Source of the DNA: Dendrobium chrysotoxum
Lineage: Eukaryota; Streptophyta; Magnoliopsida; Asparagales; Orchidaceae
Length of the DNA: 64,000 nt
Assembly: GCA_019925795.1 (NCBI GenBank)
Contig: CM034300.1
Location: 73,511,021-73,575,020, forward strand
Direction: 5' to 3'
In this document: piece by piece, positions 23,478 through 34,966 of the stretch
How the letters are laid out: each line of letters starts with the position of its first letter
How positions within the stretch are numbered: the stretch's first letter is position 1
Made by a program: the position numbers and the translations under genes
The notes under the pieces: generated by a model
The model's database searches: none
The model's input: the letters and a program-made list of their open reading frames with translations, nothing else
Told to the model about the DNA's origin: nothing

Positions 23478-26462
23478 TGGTCAATTGTATTGGTAGGTGG
23501 CTTGTACATGAATATGATGAGATAATATCATACTTATATTTTCTTATTTTTGTTTACTAACTTCTTATAATTTTTTCCTTGTTCATATTATTTACTCTAC
23601 AATACTAATTGATTTAATTTGCAAAGATTTTCAAATTGAACATCTAACATGAGAAATTTTTTTGTACTGATTAAATATTTTCCCCATCCCCCACAACTTC
23701 ATGTGCATCCTAAAAAGCTTTAGCATAAGCAGGGGAAATTGTAACAAAAGCACAACAATTTTATGGAATTACTAGAGTTTAGAAAGGTTAGAACTAGGTT
23801 TGATACTTGTTCTACTCATGAAAATAAAAAATAAAAAAAATCTAACTATCATTTTTTAAACTTCTTGCAAAAATATTTTGCTTACTTATGTTATTATATT
23901 TTTATTTTGTTCATACTATGTTGTTCAAAAAGAAGGGTTATTTTTTATTCTAATGTTAGAATATGAACATGCAAAGTAAGGAATGCAAACAAGCTCATTT
24001 ATAGTACACCTATGTGTGCTAGTTAACATAATAAAATAAAGCAAGAACTCAATAGGTCAAGGCTAACCATTGAAAAGTTTAAAAGACATCTATCTGCATT
24101 CAAATGATCAATTCAAAGTTTCATGTATTAATTTATTCATGTGCCTCGTAAAGTCAAAGTGTTTGTGCATATGGAATAATTTCACATTCTTCATGCATTT
24201 TAAAGAATTATTCATTTCGCATAGTTTATAAACAAGGGATTTTTTAATGTAAGAATATGAGGAGCAACAATATTACAATATGTAAGTAATCATGCGAGAT
24301 AGTCAACATATTCAAGCAAATTAAAATGTCAATATGTCAAGGCCAATCATGGTAAGATCAAATTCAAATATTCATGCATCAAACTATATCCCCTTCTTTT
24401 ATTGATAATAAGTCTTGCACCCATAATGTCTTTCATAATGATATCCAATATTTGCCTCCTTTTCATCTAGGTTAGTCTACTTCAATATTTTCATATATTA
24501 TTTTGGATAAATTGATAGCTTCCTTTCATCTTTTACTTATTACTAAACTTCTTCGTTCAAGGCCAACTTTGCAAGCAATTTTTTTTTTTTTTTTTTTTTT
24601 TTTTGCTTTAAGGGTATTTTGTTATTAGCGTAGGATTTATATTTCTCTTCTTAATCGTAAAAATGTATTGATGAAGTTTGATACCGTGGAAGACTATAGC
24701 TATGTTCTTATCTAGGATTTTGAATATTAAGGATTCCCTTATGAAGATTAGTAAATGATCTCCACATTTACATTTTTTTCGTTGAAATTTCAATTAATCG
24801 AATATAAATGTATTTTCAACACCTTAGAACCTACATTTTTAATCATGTTTTTTTGTTAGCACTATCTTCTTAATTTGGCAAACTTCTCCACACTAATGTT
24901 CCTATTGTTTCTCTAACCATCCGTTGCTAGAATTTTGGTTAAAGTAAATGCAATTCAATAATTCCTTAAATCTTATTGATTATTTTTAAGGAGCGTGGCT
25001 ATAAACATAGAATAGCATTGGGAAAGTTTCCCAAGTTCTTTAATCATTACTACTTATTTAGGCACGAGGATTCCTTATGCAACAAATTAATATTCACAAG
25101 AATAGCTCTATCAATAGCATTGATACCCATCATTAGTAGATTCAATTCGTATCCCTAAAGTAATTCCTTTAAATATGAAATCTTCTTCCTTCATCTTCTC
25201 TTTCTTCATCACCAAGTCAACCTCTTGCTCTTGAGGCTGAATTAACAAGTTTTATAAATCAAGATAAATAAAATAGTATTAATGAATTGTTTATATAAAA
25301 TCTACTTCCATTTATAGATCATGAATTAGATAATTCTTTGATCCCAATGATTTCTCATTAGAGGTCTTCTTTCATTAACTTCTCTTCCTCTAGAAAAAGC
25401 ACATCATAACCTTACTAATGACCACTTAAATCCACCAATAAATAAAATTGCTCGCTATGTCTTAAGAGGTAAGATAAATCATGCCTCTATATATTATAGA
25501 ATCCGATATAAACATAACGACTTCTTAGATTTTTTAGCATACTTCATAGCATATTCATTAAATAGGTATGGTTGAGGCAAAAACAAAAACATTAAGAGAA
25601 GGCCTCATATTTTGCTAGAGCATCACTTTACTTTTTAGAAAATAGCAACCCATCTGAATGAGAAACTAACTTAGATTAGTTTCATATTATGTTTGGATGG
25701 AGCTTTTTATCTTTATATATTTTGTTTTGATTTTATTATCCTTTATTTTCTTTTTTTTCTTTGTGACTCAGACTCCCCTTTTCTATTTTTCTTTTTATTT
25801 CGGTGATGAAAATCTTAGTTTACTTAAAAATAATAATAATCCTTAAATTCACTTGGCCTCCACTTAAGGCTTGCTTGGCCAACAAAGTAGCTCTCATCCA
25901 ATTTCAAAAATTCATCCCTTAGTCTCTTTCATCTGAAGCCAAATCCATTAACATTTATATATGTTATATACACCATATAAAAAAATCCACCTCCATCCTT
26001 CCACCAACAATCCACTGACTACTATGTTACTCTTCTAAAGATTAGGCTAACTAGGTTGGAGTCTATGAATCAATCCTAGAGACTTCCATAAAAAAGGACT
26101 AGATTGACCTTGAATGGGAGCCATGGAGCTAAAAAGTGATCCAAATCAAGAGATCTTGCATACCAAAAAACAAGTCAATAGTTGATTGCAAGATGGAAGA
26201 TATTGCATAAACCTTAAGAATTTTAAATAAACTTCAAAGAATTGAATATAATCTGAGATTCTTTATTACTATCTACCATCATCATTGTGTTGCTTAAAAT
26301 CAAGATACATTGAAGGGAAAGTGGGATGGCCCCATTGGCCATTGAAGGGGTGGGAATGGTGGCCATTGCAATTATACATTAGAATACCTATAAATACATA
26401 AGAAAGAAGTAGGATAATTTTCAAGTGAATGGATCTAGTTTTATATATACCCTTTTAATTTA
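23478..26462. other. AT-rich spacer without recognisable genes
   Basis: Downstream DNA of TPS3. It contains a T tract of about 25 bases at 24580-24604 and two loosely similar stretches (about 23950-24150 and 24245-24380) that may be an old duplication. I recognise no protein, RNA gene or element ends here. Confidence 0.5.
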
Positions 26463-29400
26463 GGGGCTGTTTGGTTGCCTGAAAAGAAAATGCAGTGTAA
26501 AGTAAATGCAATGTAAAGTAAATGTAATGCATTCTGAATACTTTGAGCCTGTTTGGTTGTCTGTAAAGTAAACGCAGGAGAACTGTTTCCCTTGTTTGGT
26601 TAGGTATTCCAAAGTAAAGTAAAAGCGGTGTATTTGTAATAATTCTACAAGAAATTATAAATTGATATATCAGCGTACCATATCTTGTCAAGCTAATTGC
26701 TTTTTGAGTTGGGCTTAATTTGTTTGGAATAACTTTATGTTTTGTGAAATAATTTTTTAATACAAAATTTTTTAAAATAAAAAAATTTATTTGCATCAAT
26801 TATTAATGACAAACGCCAAGGTTATGTATGTTACAAGATGAGAAATGTATAAGAAATTATCAATACCATACCAAAAATACAAAATTGAAATGCTTGATAA
26901 TGCGATGGCTTAGCTGCTCATTTTGTGCATCAGAGGGGAAGACAATTAGTACAAGTTTATAAAATAATATAACTTCGATATCATTAGAAGAAAAGATATA
27001 CTCAGAATTAATCTAACACACAAAAATGTAAAGGCAAAAAACTAATCGACAAGAAATACATCTTGATTCTCATAACAGCATGAGAAAATAAAAAAAATGA
27101 TTTGCATCAATTACTACTGATTTGCATCTATTACTAATGATTCCTTCTTTAAAAAATTTCATTCTTTACAAATAAATTCAGGAACAACATGCACCGTCCT
27201 GAGCCTTAGTAAGGTGTTTTATAAAATTAAAATAACTATATCTTGCATATGTTTTGAATTCCATGAGCCTCAGTCTTTTGCCATACTTGTTCCAGTACAC
27301 GCCCATAATCCTGCACATGTGCCTTCACAGTACTGATATTTTGCCAGACCATGCCGTCCTAAGGTTGGGAACTCGGACTATGTGACCTCTTGCTTGCCAT
27401 TACAAAGAAACTTTGAGAGCCAATAATCTCCTAAGCTTTTGCAAAGGATTTATTAGAGGTTAAACCTTCAGCCCGAGAGCTTTGTCAAAATCATCATTGG
27501 ACAATGCACCCTTTATCTGCCGAGTTGAACAAGTCAAGATTAAGATGCTGGAATTTGAGATCTAACAGGAATAGGCAAGGAGATGTCAGTGTGGGAATTT
27601 CTTTTGTTTGACATACAGAAGAAGTAAGCAATAACTTCTTCATTAAATTCTTAGATATATTTATATAAAATTACATAGATTCGTAAAGCACCAATTAATA
27701 CAAAGTAGAATTGCACTATGCTAGACTGCTCAAAGGCTGCAGATCAGTACAAGATGAAACATTATCAGTTAATTGAATCATTAAGCTCAGTCAAACAAAG
27801 TGCATTGTCAACATTACAGGAATACACCAAGTAGTAGCTCAATTACCTGTTGTATTACATGATAGAAATGGTTTTATCAAGGTACTTTGGCATGTTGACA
27901 ATACCATCAAATGTGCACAAGTTGACCACTACATCAGTGCAAACAGCAAGCTGAAGCATCCAACGAAGTTGGAAGTGAAGGACGAGATATCACACAAAGA
28001 ATCAAAACATAATTACACTAGAATCAAAGATGGCATCAACTACTATTTTCCCTGTGTGCTTGCATGATTGGAGCTGCGGGTGTGATCATCTATTTCCTGT
28101 TCCGTGATGCAGTTCATATCTCAGGGAGCTTCCCTAATGTTGAATTGTAGATTACTGTGTTGAAAAATAGTTTATGGCATTCATATATAGGTTCTTGACT
28201 CGCCAGTATAGTTCATTGTCGATTTGACATGGTAGGCTTGCTTTGTTATGTTGACACTTATCAACTGTTTTTGCTGGGACACGTAAACCATCTGCTCTTT
28301 CTAATGCACTTTTAAGTACTGCCGCATCATGAGCTGAACCTTCCCAACCAGCAAGCACGTATGTGAACCTCAAATCAAAGTCAACTGCTGCTAAAACATT
28401 TTGTGTTGGGTATGGTTTTCTTCCTCTAAATGCGGCTTCATTCTCCTTTGGAACCCTAGCTTTAATATGAGTTCCATCTATCGCACCAATACAATCCTAA
28501 ATTTAACACAAATTATATTAAGGAACCATAATGAAAGAGAGAATTAAATTGAGTAAATATTGATTATACCTTGAAAAATGGCATGAACCTATTACTTGAT
28601 TTAATCTTATATGGAGTTTCAGAAAGTGGAGGCTTGATAAACTCATGTCGTAACTCCCCTATAGCATGTAATGCAGCTTTGAAGTACCTACTAACAGTTT
28701 CACCGGAGCGTTCAAAGTTAAATCGGATGACTCGGTTATGAACAATATGCCCGAGTGTATGTAATAACATAGCAACTTGTTCCTCGATTCTAACATTCAG
28801 TGTGTCTAACAACAATCCTCGTGTACGTAATAAATCACATAATTTGAAAAAAGGCACTCTCCTCATGCGTACCATGTCAAGATAGTCAGAATCGCGTCCA
28901 TCATATAACCTAGCAAGATATGTGTCACGTTGTATATTCCGTTGAGGATCATTTTTTTTTTGTCTTTGGGAATCTTATGCAATAGTACACATACTGTACT
29001 GATTGCAATATATATCACTTTCAGCACATCTTTATACTTTTGAATTTCATTGAGTTCGGCAACATCTTCCAATGGCTGAACCATATTTCTAACAATAAAA
29101 GTAAACTTCAAGAAAAAAAAATCCAATAGCAATGCATCAACAGCATATAAGTTAGATACGTTAAATAAATGATTTGTAACATGCAAAAATAAGATCACCA
29201 TACATGAATATTTGAGAATGGACTGAACTAATAGAAATGATCTGGTCCAAATAAAACTCATGTTGAATTTCTTAAAGATGGAATAATATTATAATCGAAG
29301 TCAATGTGTCGAAGCAAACATGTTCACTACTTCATCATATTTTAATTGCATTTTTAATTTTTGTCGATGTCACTTTGTGCTCATATGTATTTTTTATGTT

Positions 29401-30733
29401 TTATGTTATTTCAGTTCATATTGGATTCATTTGAATTTGATTGCAATTTAATTCAGTATTAAATGGCTTGGGAAATCTTAGATCTCATTCAATAATACCC
29501 CTCATCTTTCATTCTATAAAAAATAACCCTTTGTATAAAGAAAACAGACAAGCTAAAAAACAAAATAACTTCTGAAAAGAATGCTCTCCTCTTCCATTCC
29601 CTCGCGCATCTTCGTCATTGATCAGATGGACTATTCCCCTTTTCTATTGGATTTTCTCTTCTTACTTCTTTTCTTCATTCATTGCAACCCCTCTTCTATG
29701 TCTCGTTATCTCTATGGATGTTTCAAATCATGAAACTGGAAAAAAGGTGCAGTTGAGTGATTCGTCGTCTCTTTGATTGCATCAATGAGAAGTGAACAAT
29801 TGATTAAAAAGCTTAGCATTCATACTGCATGTGGTAGAACATACATTTATAGATTCATCATTACAGGATCGTGTAACACATTGCATTTTTAATAATTTGA
29901 GTGTTTTTAAAATATAAGATCTATGTGCGAAGGATTTAAGATTGCAATGGCAATAGAAATGGGGCTGGTCCGCAACAGGAATTTAACTGGATTTTAGCAG
30001 GATTTAGGGCTGATTTGAGATAAATCCAGCCAGACGGACAAGAATGCAAAAAAAAAAAGTCAAAAATCCATGCCGTGGTTGAGAGGATTTGGATTTTGGA
30101 GCTATGATAGATGCCCTAGGCTTTGGTTGTGGAGCATGAATGGTAAATCAAAGCCGCGGTTGACAGCAAATTCTTCTTTTGAGTGGTAAATCCCGGATAT
30201 ACAAAATCCTTTGGTTCGGTGGATTTACGCGATTTGGCCGAAGAAGCACGCGAAAGGGAGAAAGTTACCTTCACAGCAAGCTAGCTCCCACTATTGCTTT
30301 CCGATCAAAAAATGTCGCGAAGGAGCGAAGCCGAACAGCGACCAAGAAGAAATCCTGCAATACTCTACACGCTTGCGAAGGAAGGAAGCTGAGAGATAGT
30401 GCGACTTTGGGTTGGAGTGTGCGAATGGAGGAGTTTGGAAGGAGAAGAGAGCAGATCGCGTGGGAAGAACGGAGAAGAAGCGAACATTTTTTATAAGCTC
30501 CGCTTCCGCAAAATCATCGCGCGAGGCTGTTCCTCATTTTTTATCGCGAGAGAATTTCTAACCCGCTCGATTTGAGCGAGTTTCGAAGTCGCACGAACAG
30601 CGCTCTCTAATACACCGCTAATTCGTCGGAGGTCTTCCTTCTGTTCCGCTCAAAATTAACCAAACAATCTAATTTAAGAAATACATGTAATTACATTACT
30701 TTACACTCCTAATTCTGCAGACCAAACAGCCCC
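26463..30733 (-). mobile_element. PIF/Harbinger transposon
   Basis: This 4271-bp element has ends GGGGCTGTTTGGT (26463) and its complement ACCAAACAGCCCC (ending 30733), flanked on both sides by TTA, the usual PIF/Harbinger target duplication. Subterminal TGTAAAGTAA-type motifs occur near both ends. It encodes a spliced ALP1/HARBI1-type transposase on the minus strand that lacks its C-terminal catalytic part. A second coding piece may exist near 27230-27420 on the minus strand (a start MASKRSHSPSSQP, then a stop), but I cannot assign it to the Myb/SANT-like partner protein these elements often carry. The stretch 30061-30600 is less AT-rich than its surroundings. Confidence 0.88.
28261..28960 (-). 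pseudogene. PIF/Harbinger DDE transposase, C-terminally broken
   Basis: DDE-superfamily nuclease of the ALP1-like/HARBI1 type. Homology starts at about 28960 with RLYDGRDSDYLDMVRMRR and continues through GETVSRYF and LHAIGELRHEFIKPP to the end of the exon at 28570. A GT-AG intron (28497-28569) follows. Exon 2 resumes in frame with DCIGAIDGTHIKA, whose Asp in DGTH is the first catalytic residue, and reaches GWEGSAHDAAVL with the second Asp. After DGLRVP (about 28261) homology stops, so the region with the third acidic residue is gone. The N-terminal boundary is uncertain; the overlapping frame at 28863-29261 is not transposase-like. Probably an inactive copy. Confidence 0.85.
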
Positions 30734-30736
30734 TTA

Positions 30737-31878
30737 GATCACTATGGCACATGTGGGCTTAGAATTATGAATGATCGAGAGTATCATGATGATAAAATCA
30801 TTTTGATTATATATTTACAAAATTAAGGCAATTCCATCCTAAATTTCATTTTTAAATGTTTTAGATCAGCCTTTAAAGTGTTTTGGCTTTTAGATTCTAA
30901 ATCAAATTTTTTTGTCAAATCAGATGAAATTTTTAGTAAAATATTAGTTTTCTTTACTTTAGGATATTGAAATATGAAAGTCTAAAAATATTGTGAGTCA
31001 TTAAAAAGTGAGCTCTTGAAAGTTCCAACATTAAAAAATTAGGTCTCAACCACCTGAAAATCAACATAGACCTCCCTTAGAGCTATGAACTAAATTATTT
31101 CTCATCAATCACACCTTCATGAAAATGAAAACATTAAAACGTGCTAGTGCTAATTCTATATACGTAAAAACTCTGGTGTCTCTTCTGAACAAAATACACC
31201 CTCTCTTTTATCTGTATATATGTTGAATCTTCGTATAAAACTAAGAAGCTAAACTTTATATTTCTCTGCCACCACGAATATTCCAGAACGCAACACTTCT
31301 AATGGTAATGGAAGAGTACTCCTTCCTAAATTATAATCATGCCTAAAATATTGATGGAAACATCTTCCCAAAATTACAATCAAGGTAAGGAAGATTCAAA
31401 AGTCTTTTTACAGGATTTGAGAGCTCATTAGGTGATGAGCCAATTAGCATTCAATAAAGACAACTAATGAGCCAACCCAAAAGCACCCCAACTCAGTACG
31501 AGCATAGCACAAATGAGTACATGCACTCCTTAATACAAACACAAATGTGTTTCTTTTGCTAAACTTTTTTTCCAGAAATGAAAAATTGTTATATTTCCCC
31601 GATCCATACATCAGTTCATATCTTAGAAGCTGATATTCCTTTATTTAACGTTAATATTTGACCAGGCTAAACATACAGACTCATCAAACTTTCATTGCTA
31701 CATGATCGAGAAGAGATTGTGACTGCATCATGCCAACAAATTAGTTTGTCTAAAATATACAATTCCTCATGTTATAACACAGCCGATCATACTCCATAAT
31801 CATTAAATTTATATTCCTCTATGTAGTTTTAGAGCTTCAAATACTCCAAATATCTCTAAATTGAAGTAGAAGTACCAG
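30737..31878. other. Spacer downstream of the NET1-like fragment
   Basis: AT-rich DNA between the Harbinger element and the minus-strand NET1-like exon. The part near 31800-31878 may be 3' untranslated sequence of that exon. Nothing else was recognised. Confidence 0.45.
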
Positions 31879-32852
31879 TCATTCCTGTGTCTTGGGCCTG
31901 ATGCACCCACAAATGCGTCCTCTCTTCCTTCCTTGTCCGACTCTCCATCCTTTGATATAGTCCCTCAGTAGCACCTGAGGCGTTCGATCACCCTCTTGGG
32001 TCCTTTTGCTCTCAACCTCTTCATCAAACTTGGCAAAAAAATAATGTATCTCCTGCATTTCTAGCTCTAACTTCTCAATCTGATCCATAACTATTAGCAC
32101 CTGCTCCCAAACTTGCCTTTTGTCTAACCACTCTGTCTTTTCACCATTAGATAAGTTCAAAGACTCTTCCAGCTTCTTCCTCAGCTTGTCATCAGTATCA
32201 ACCAGAGATAAGATTCCTTCCTCGGCTTGTTTCAGCTTAGTTTGCATAGCATTATGTTCTGAACCTTTCCGGCGTTCTCTTTTACTGGATTTCTCCACCT
32301 TTGCCCTGAGTTCATGTGCAGTTGTTTTGAGAGCAGAGAGCTTCTCGGCACCCGTCGAAAGCCTTTCAATGACGCTTCTTTTCCACTCTACTTTGGACTT
32401 TTTCATCTCTGTAGACATCTCAAGTTTGTCAACACCTACCTCTTTCTCAGCAACGATTTCGGATGAATGCTCCTCACACCTGAAATCCTGCACTCCCTCT
32501 ATACCATGGCCATTAGAAACTGAATTGCTGTAGTCTCTCTCAGCAGTTTCCCATAATTTAAGCATCTGGTCCTCAGATTCAGCGCTCTGTTTCCTACTCA
32601 GCACAAGGGAATTTGAAACTTGATCGAGCTCAATATCTTTCATCAGCTGCCCATCCTTTCCCCCGGAGGTTTCCTTCCCTTGCTTCAGCTGCTTATCAGA
32701 CGCCACCAGTTTTAACTCTTCAATTTCTCTTCTGGCAGACTCTAGGTTAGAAGCATATAGAAGCCTTTCATGTTTTAGCTGATTATTGATATGTAGCATC
32801 AACTTCTCCAGTCCTTCAATTTTAGAAACTAAGTTCTGCAGTTCCAACGCTC
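31879..32852 (-). pseudogene. NET1/KIP1-like protein, C-terminal exon only
   Basis: NETWORKED (KIP1-like) proteins link actin to membranes through an N-terminal NAB domain followed by long coiled coils. This exon encodes about 323 residues of the C-terminal part. It is Glu/Lys/Leu-rich coiled coil throughout, then the conserved end LLRDYIKGWRV and ICGCIRPKTQE, which matches the NET1-type terminus. It is open to a natural TGA. There is no initiator ATG at its start; instead the sequence before it, read on this strand, is CACCATTGCAG, a good splice acceptor with the exon beginning at about 32852. The NAB domain and most of the coiled coil are absent, and about 400 bases upstream the sequence becomes TPS4 DNA. 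I call it a truncated gene fragment; distant exons beyond the window's repeats cannot be excluded. Confidence 0.75.
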
Positions 32853-33257
32853 CTGCAATGGTGCCAAGATCAAAAATGGAAGTTACAACTTAATGCAATA
32901 AAAATGGAAGTTAAAACTCTTGATAACTCTTTACAAAAAGCTAAGAATTCACCAATTTGGGACTTTTTAGGGGTGAGTTCAGATTTAAACAGTTCAACAA
33001 GCAGAAAATAACAAATTTATCCACAGAAACACAAACTCATAGTATTAAGAATTTCGAGAACATTTTCATGTAAAGTTAATTTTCTTACTCAACAACGAGT
33101 TAGTTTCAGGATAATGTTTTTAAGATAAATTTCATCATAGTAAGGAGATTGATTTTCTCTTTGAGGTTGAAATTTTCATTGCCGAAAAAAAAAGGATAAA
33201 TGATTTAATTAACCATTATTTGGAGCCTAGAAATAAAATGATATTCTTCAGTGATCA

Positions 33258-34314
33258 ATTCTTTTTCTTGTGAGAATTTTACCTAAAGTGCTTGAAATTT
33301 ATTATTTTGTTTCAGTGGTTAGATTTGTGCAAAGCATATATGGTGGAGGTAAGATGGTATTACATTGGATATTGCCCTACATTTGCAGAATATTTAGATA
33401 ATGCATGGATTTCAGTTGCAGCCCCTTTAGGCTCGGTTATGACACTTTGTCTGAGTGAGAACTTAACAAATTTATCTCTCGAAAGATTCGACTTCTATCC
33501 AAGCATCATCCACCAATCATCTATTATTTTTCGGCTTTATAATAATTTAGGAACATCAAAGATAACTAAATATCAAAATGACAAAAAAAAAGTCCTATTC
33601 GAATATTTTGATACATTTTGTTTCCTTTGAAGCTAATTTTACTACACATGTTGTCATCCCTCAATACAATTGAACTATCACACAATATAATTTAATTTAA
33701 AAGATAAATGCCGCTACCAGACTATTAACCATTCATAAAAACAATACAACTACATAATTTATCTGATAGTTTAGTTGTATTTTCTAACATTGTTGCCTTA
33801 TTTTCTTTTAAATTTTATTATATTATCAAATAGTTTAGTTGTAATGAGGGTAAAATGTTATACATGAAATCAATGTCACATGTAATGAAATTAGTCTCAT
33901 TCTAATACAAAATGTATTAGGATATTATAACATAATATTTTCTTCCAATTAAACATTTATCGAATGATGATGAAAAATAAACATATTTTTGCATGCATGT
34001 AGGGTGAGCTCCGCAGGGGAGATGTTTCAAAATCCATCCAATGTTATATGAAAGAGAAGCATGTTTCAGAATTAGTGGCACAGAAGTGTATAAAGAATAT
34101 TATAAATAAATGCTGGAAAGAATTAAATAGAGAATGGATAAAAGCCTCAAGATATGAAGAAACATTCAAAATGGTTGCAATAAACTTGCCACGAGTTGCT
34201 CACCTTTTTTATCTACAATCAAATGATGAGAATGTTGGTGAGCTTAATTTGGAGAAAATGAATGACAATGTCATCTTGCTTTTCCTTAAACCCATTACAT
34301 TGAAAGAAGGATGA
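33258..34314 (+). pseudogene. Terpene synthase fragment TPS4 (exons 6-7)
   Basis: Homology to TPS1 begins abruptly in intron 5 at about 33258. Exon 6 (33316-33561) and exon 7 (34003-34314) have the same lengths as in TPS1 (246 and 312) and contain no stops. The exon 6 donor is mutated from GT to AT, and the metal-binding NDLGTSK has become NNLGTSK. Exons 1-5, with the leader, RR(x8)W and DDxxD, are missing. The 3' flank matches that of TPS1 up to about 34730. It cannot encode an enzyme. Confidence 0.9.
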
Positions 34315-34734
34315 CAATGTCAATTGTATTGGTTATTGGCTTGTAAATGGAAATTGAACTAAAATTACTATTTGAATTTTTTAGCTATATTGGGTCTCTT
34401 ATGTAGTGAAAAAAAATATATCAAAATATTTACTTCTTTCATGATGCAAAAAATTAATGACCCCTTTTGTCAACTTTAAATGTCTCAATAAGCTTTTCTA
34501 TATAGCAGCTTGTAATTTCAATACCATAATATATATATATATATAACTTCCAATTATGATATTAGTTGGCTTCACCATTCTTCATCATTCTTCAACAATT
34601 CATGCCAAATTCTATGAACTTCTTTTTAGCTTAGTAGTTGATAATTCTATGAACCTGTTCTGCATAAGCTTATTATGTCATTAAAGTTGTTTCATTATTT
34701 TGCTTTAATTATAGTTTTATTATTTTGCTTCCCC
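34315..34734 (+). other. TPS4 3' flank
   Basis: Matches the DNA after TPS1 (10561-11340), including a short TA run near 34531 and TTTTATTATTTTGC. It ends where copia reverse transcriptase sequence begins on the other strand. Confidence 0.7.
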
Positions 34735-34953
34735 TTCCAATATATGGGATCTCATATTCTTGTACCATGGTTTGATTAACTTCTTTGTATTCCATGCTCT
34801 CGATGCTTGCTTTAGGCCATAATATTTTTTCATTTATACACTTTATATCATAGCTGCCTTGAAATTTGCTCAACGTTAACTTCTTTTTTAATAAATTCAT
34901 TCAAAAAAAAAATCACATCCATTTGAATAATAGACCAAACCTTTGGTATAATG

Positions 34954-34966
34954 AGAGAAAATATTA
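34954..34966. repeat. Left flank repeat of the 1.69-kb insertion
   Basis: AGAGAAAATATTA, identical to 36659-36671. Removing the DNA between the copies plus one copy joins the copia reverse transcriptase frame. Confidence 0.75.

Noticed and set aside
24976..25640. Possible copia fragment
   Set aside because: I looked for integrase and reverse transcriptase motifs in all frames and found none I could support.
28863..29261. Minus-strand frame of 132 residues overlapping the transposase start
   Set aside because: Transposase homology at 28863-28960 is in another frame; this frame gives hydrophobic sequence without relatives I recognise.
30179..30496. Plus-strand frame of 105 residues rich in Arg and Lys
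   Set aside because: It lies near the end of the Harbinger element on the strand opposite its transposase. No family resemblance; probably chance in a less AT-rich stretch.
32120..32533. Plus-strand frame of 137 residues
   Set aside because: Antisense shadow of the NET1-like coiled-coil exon.
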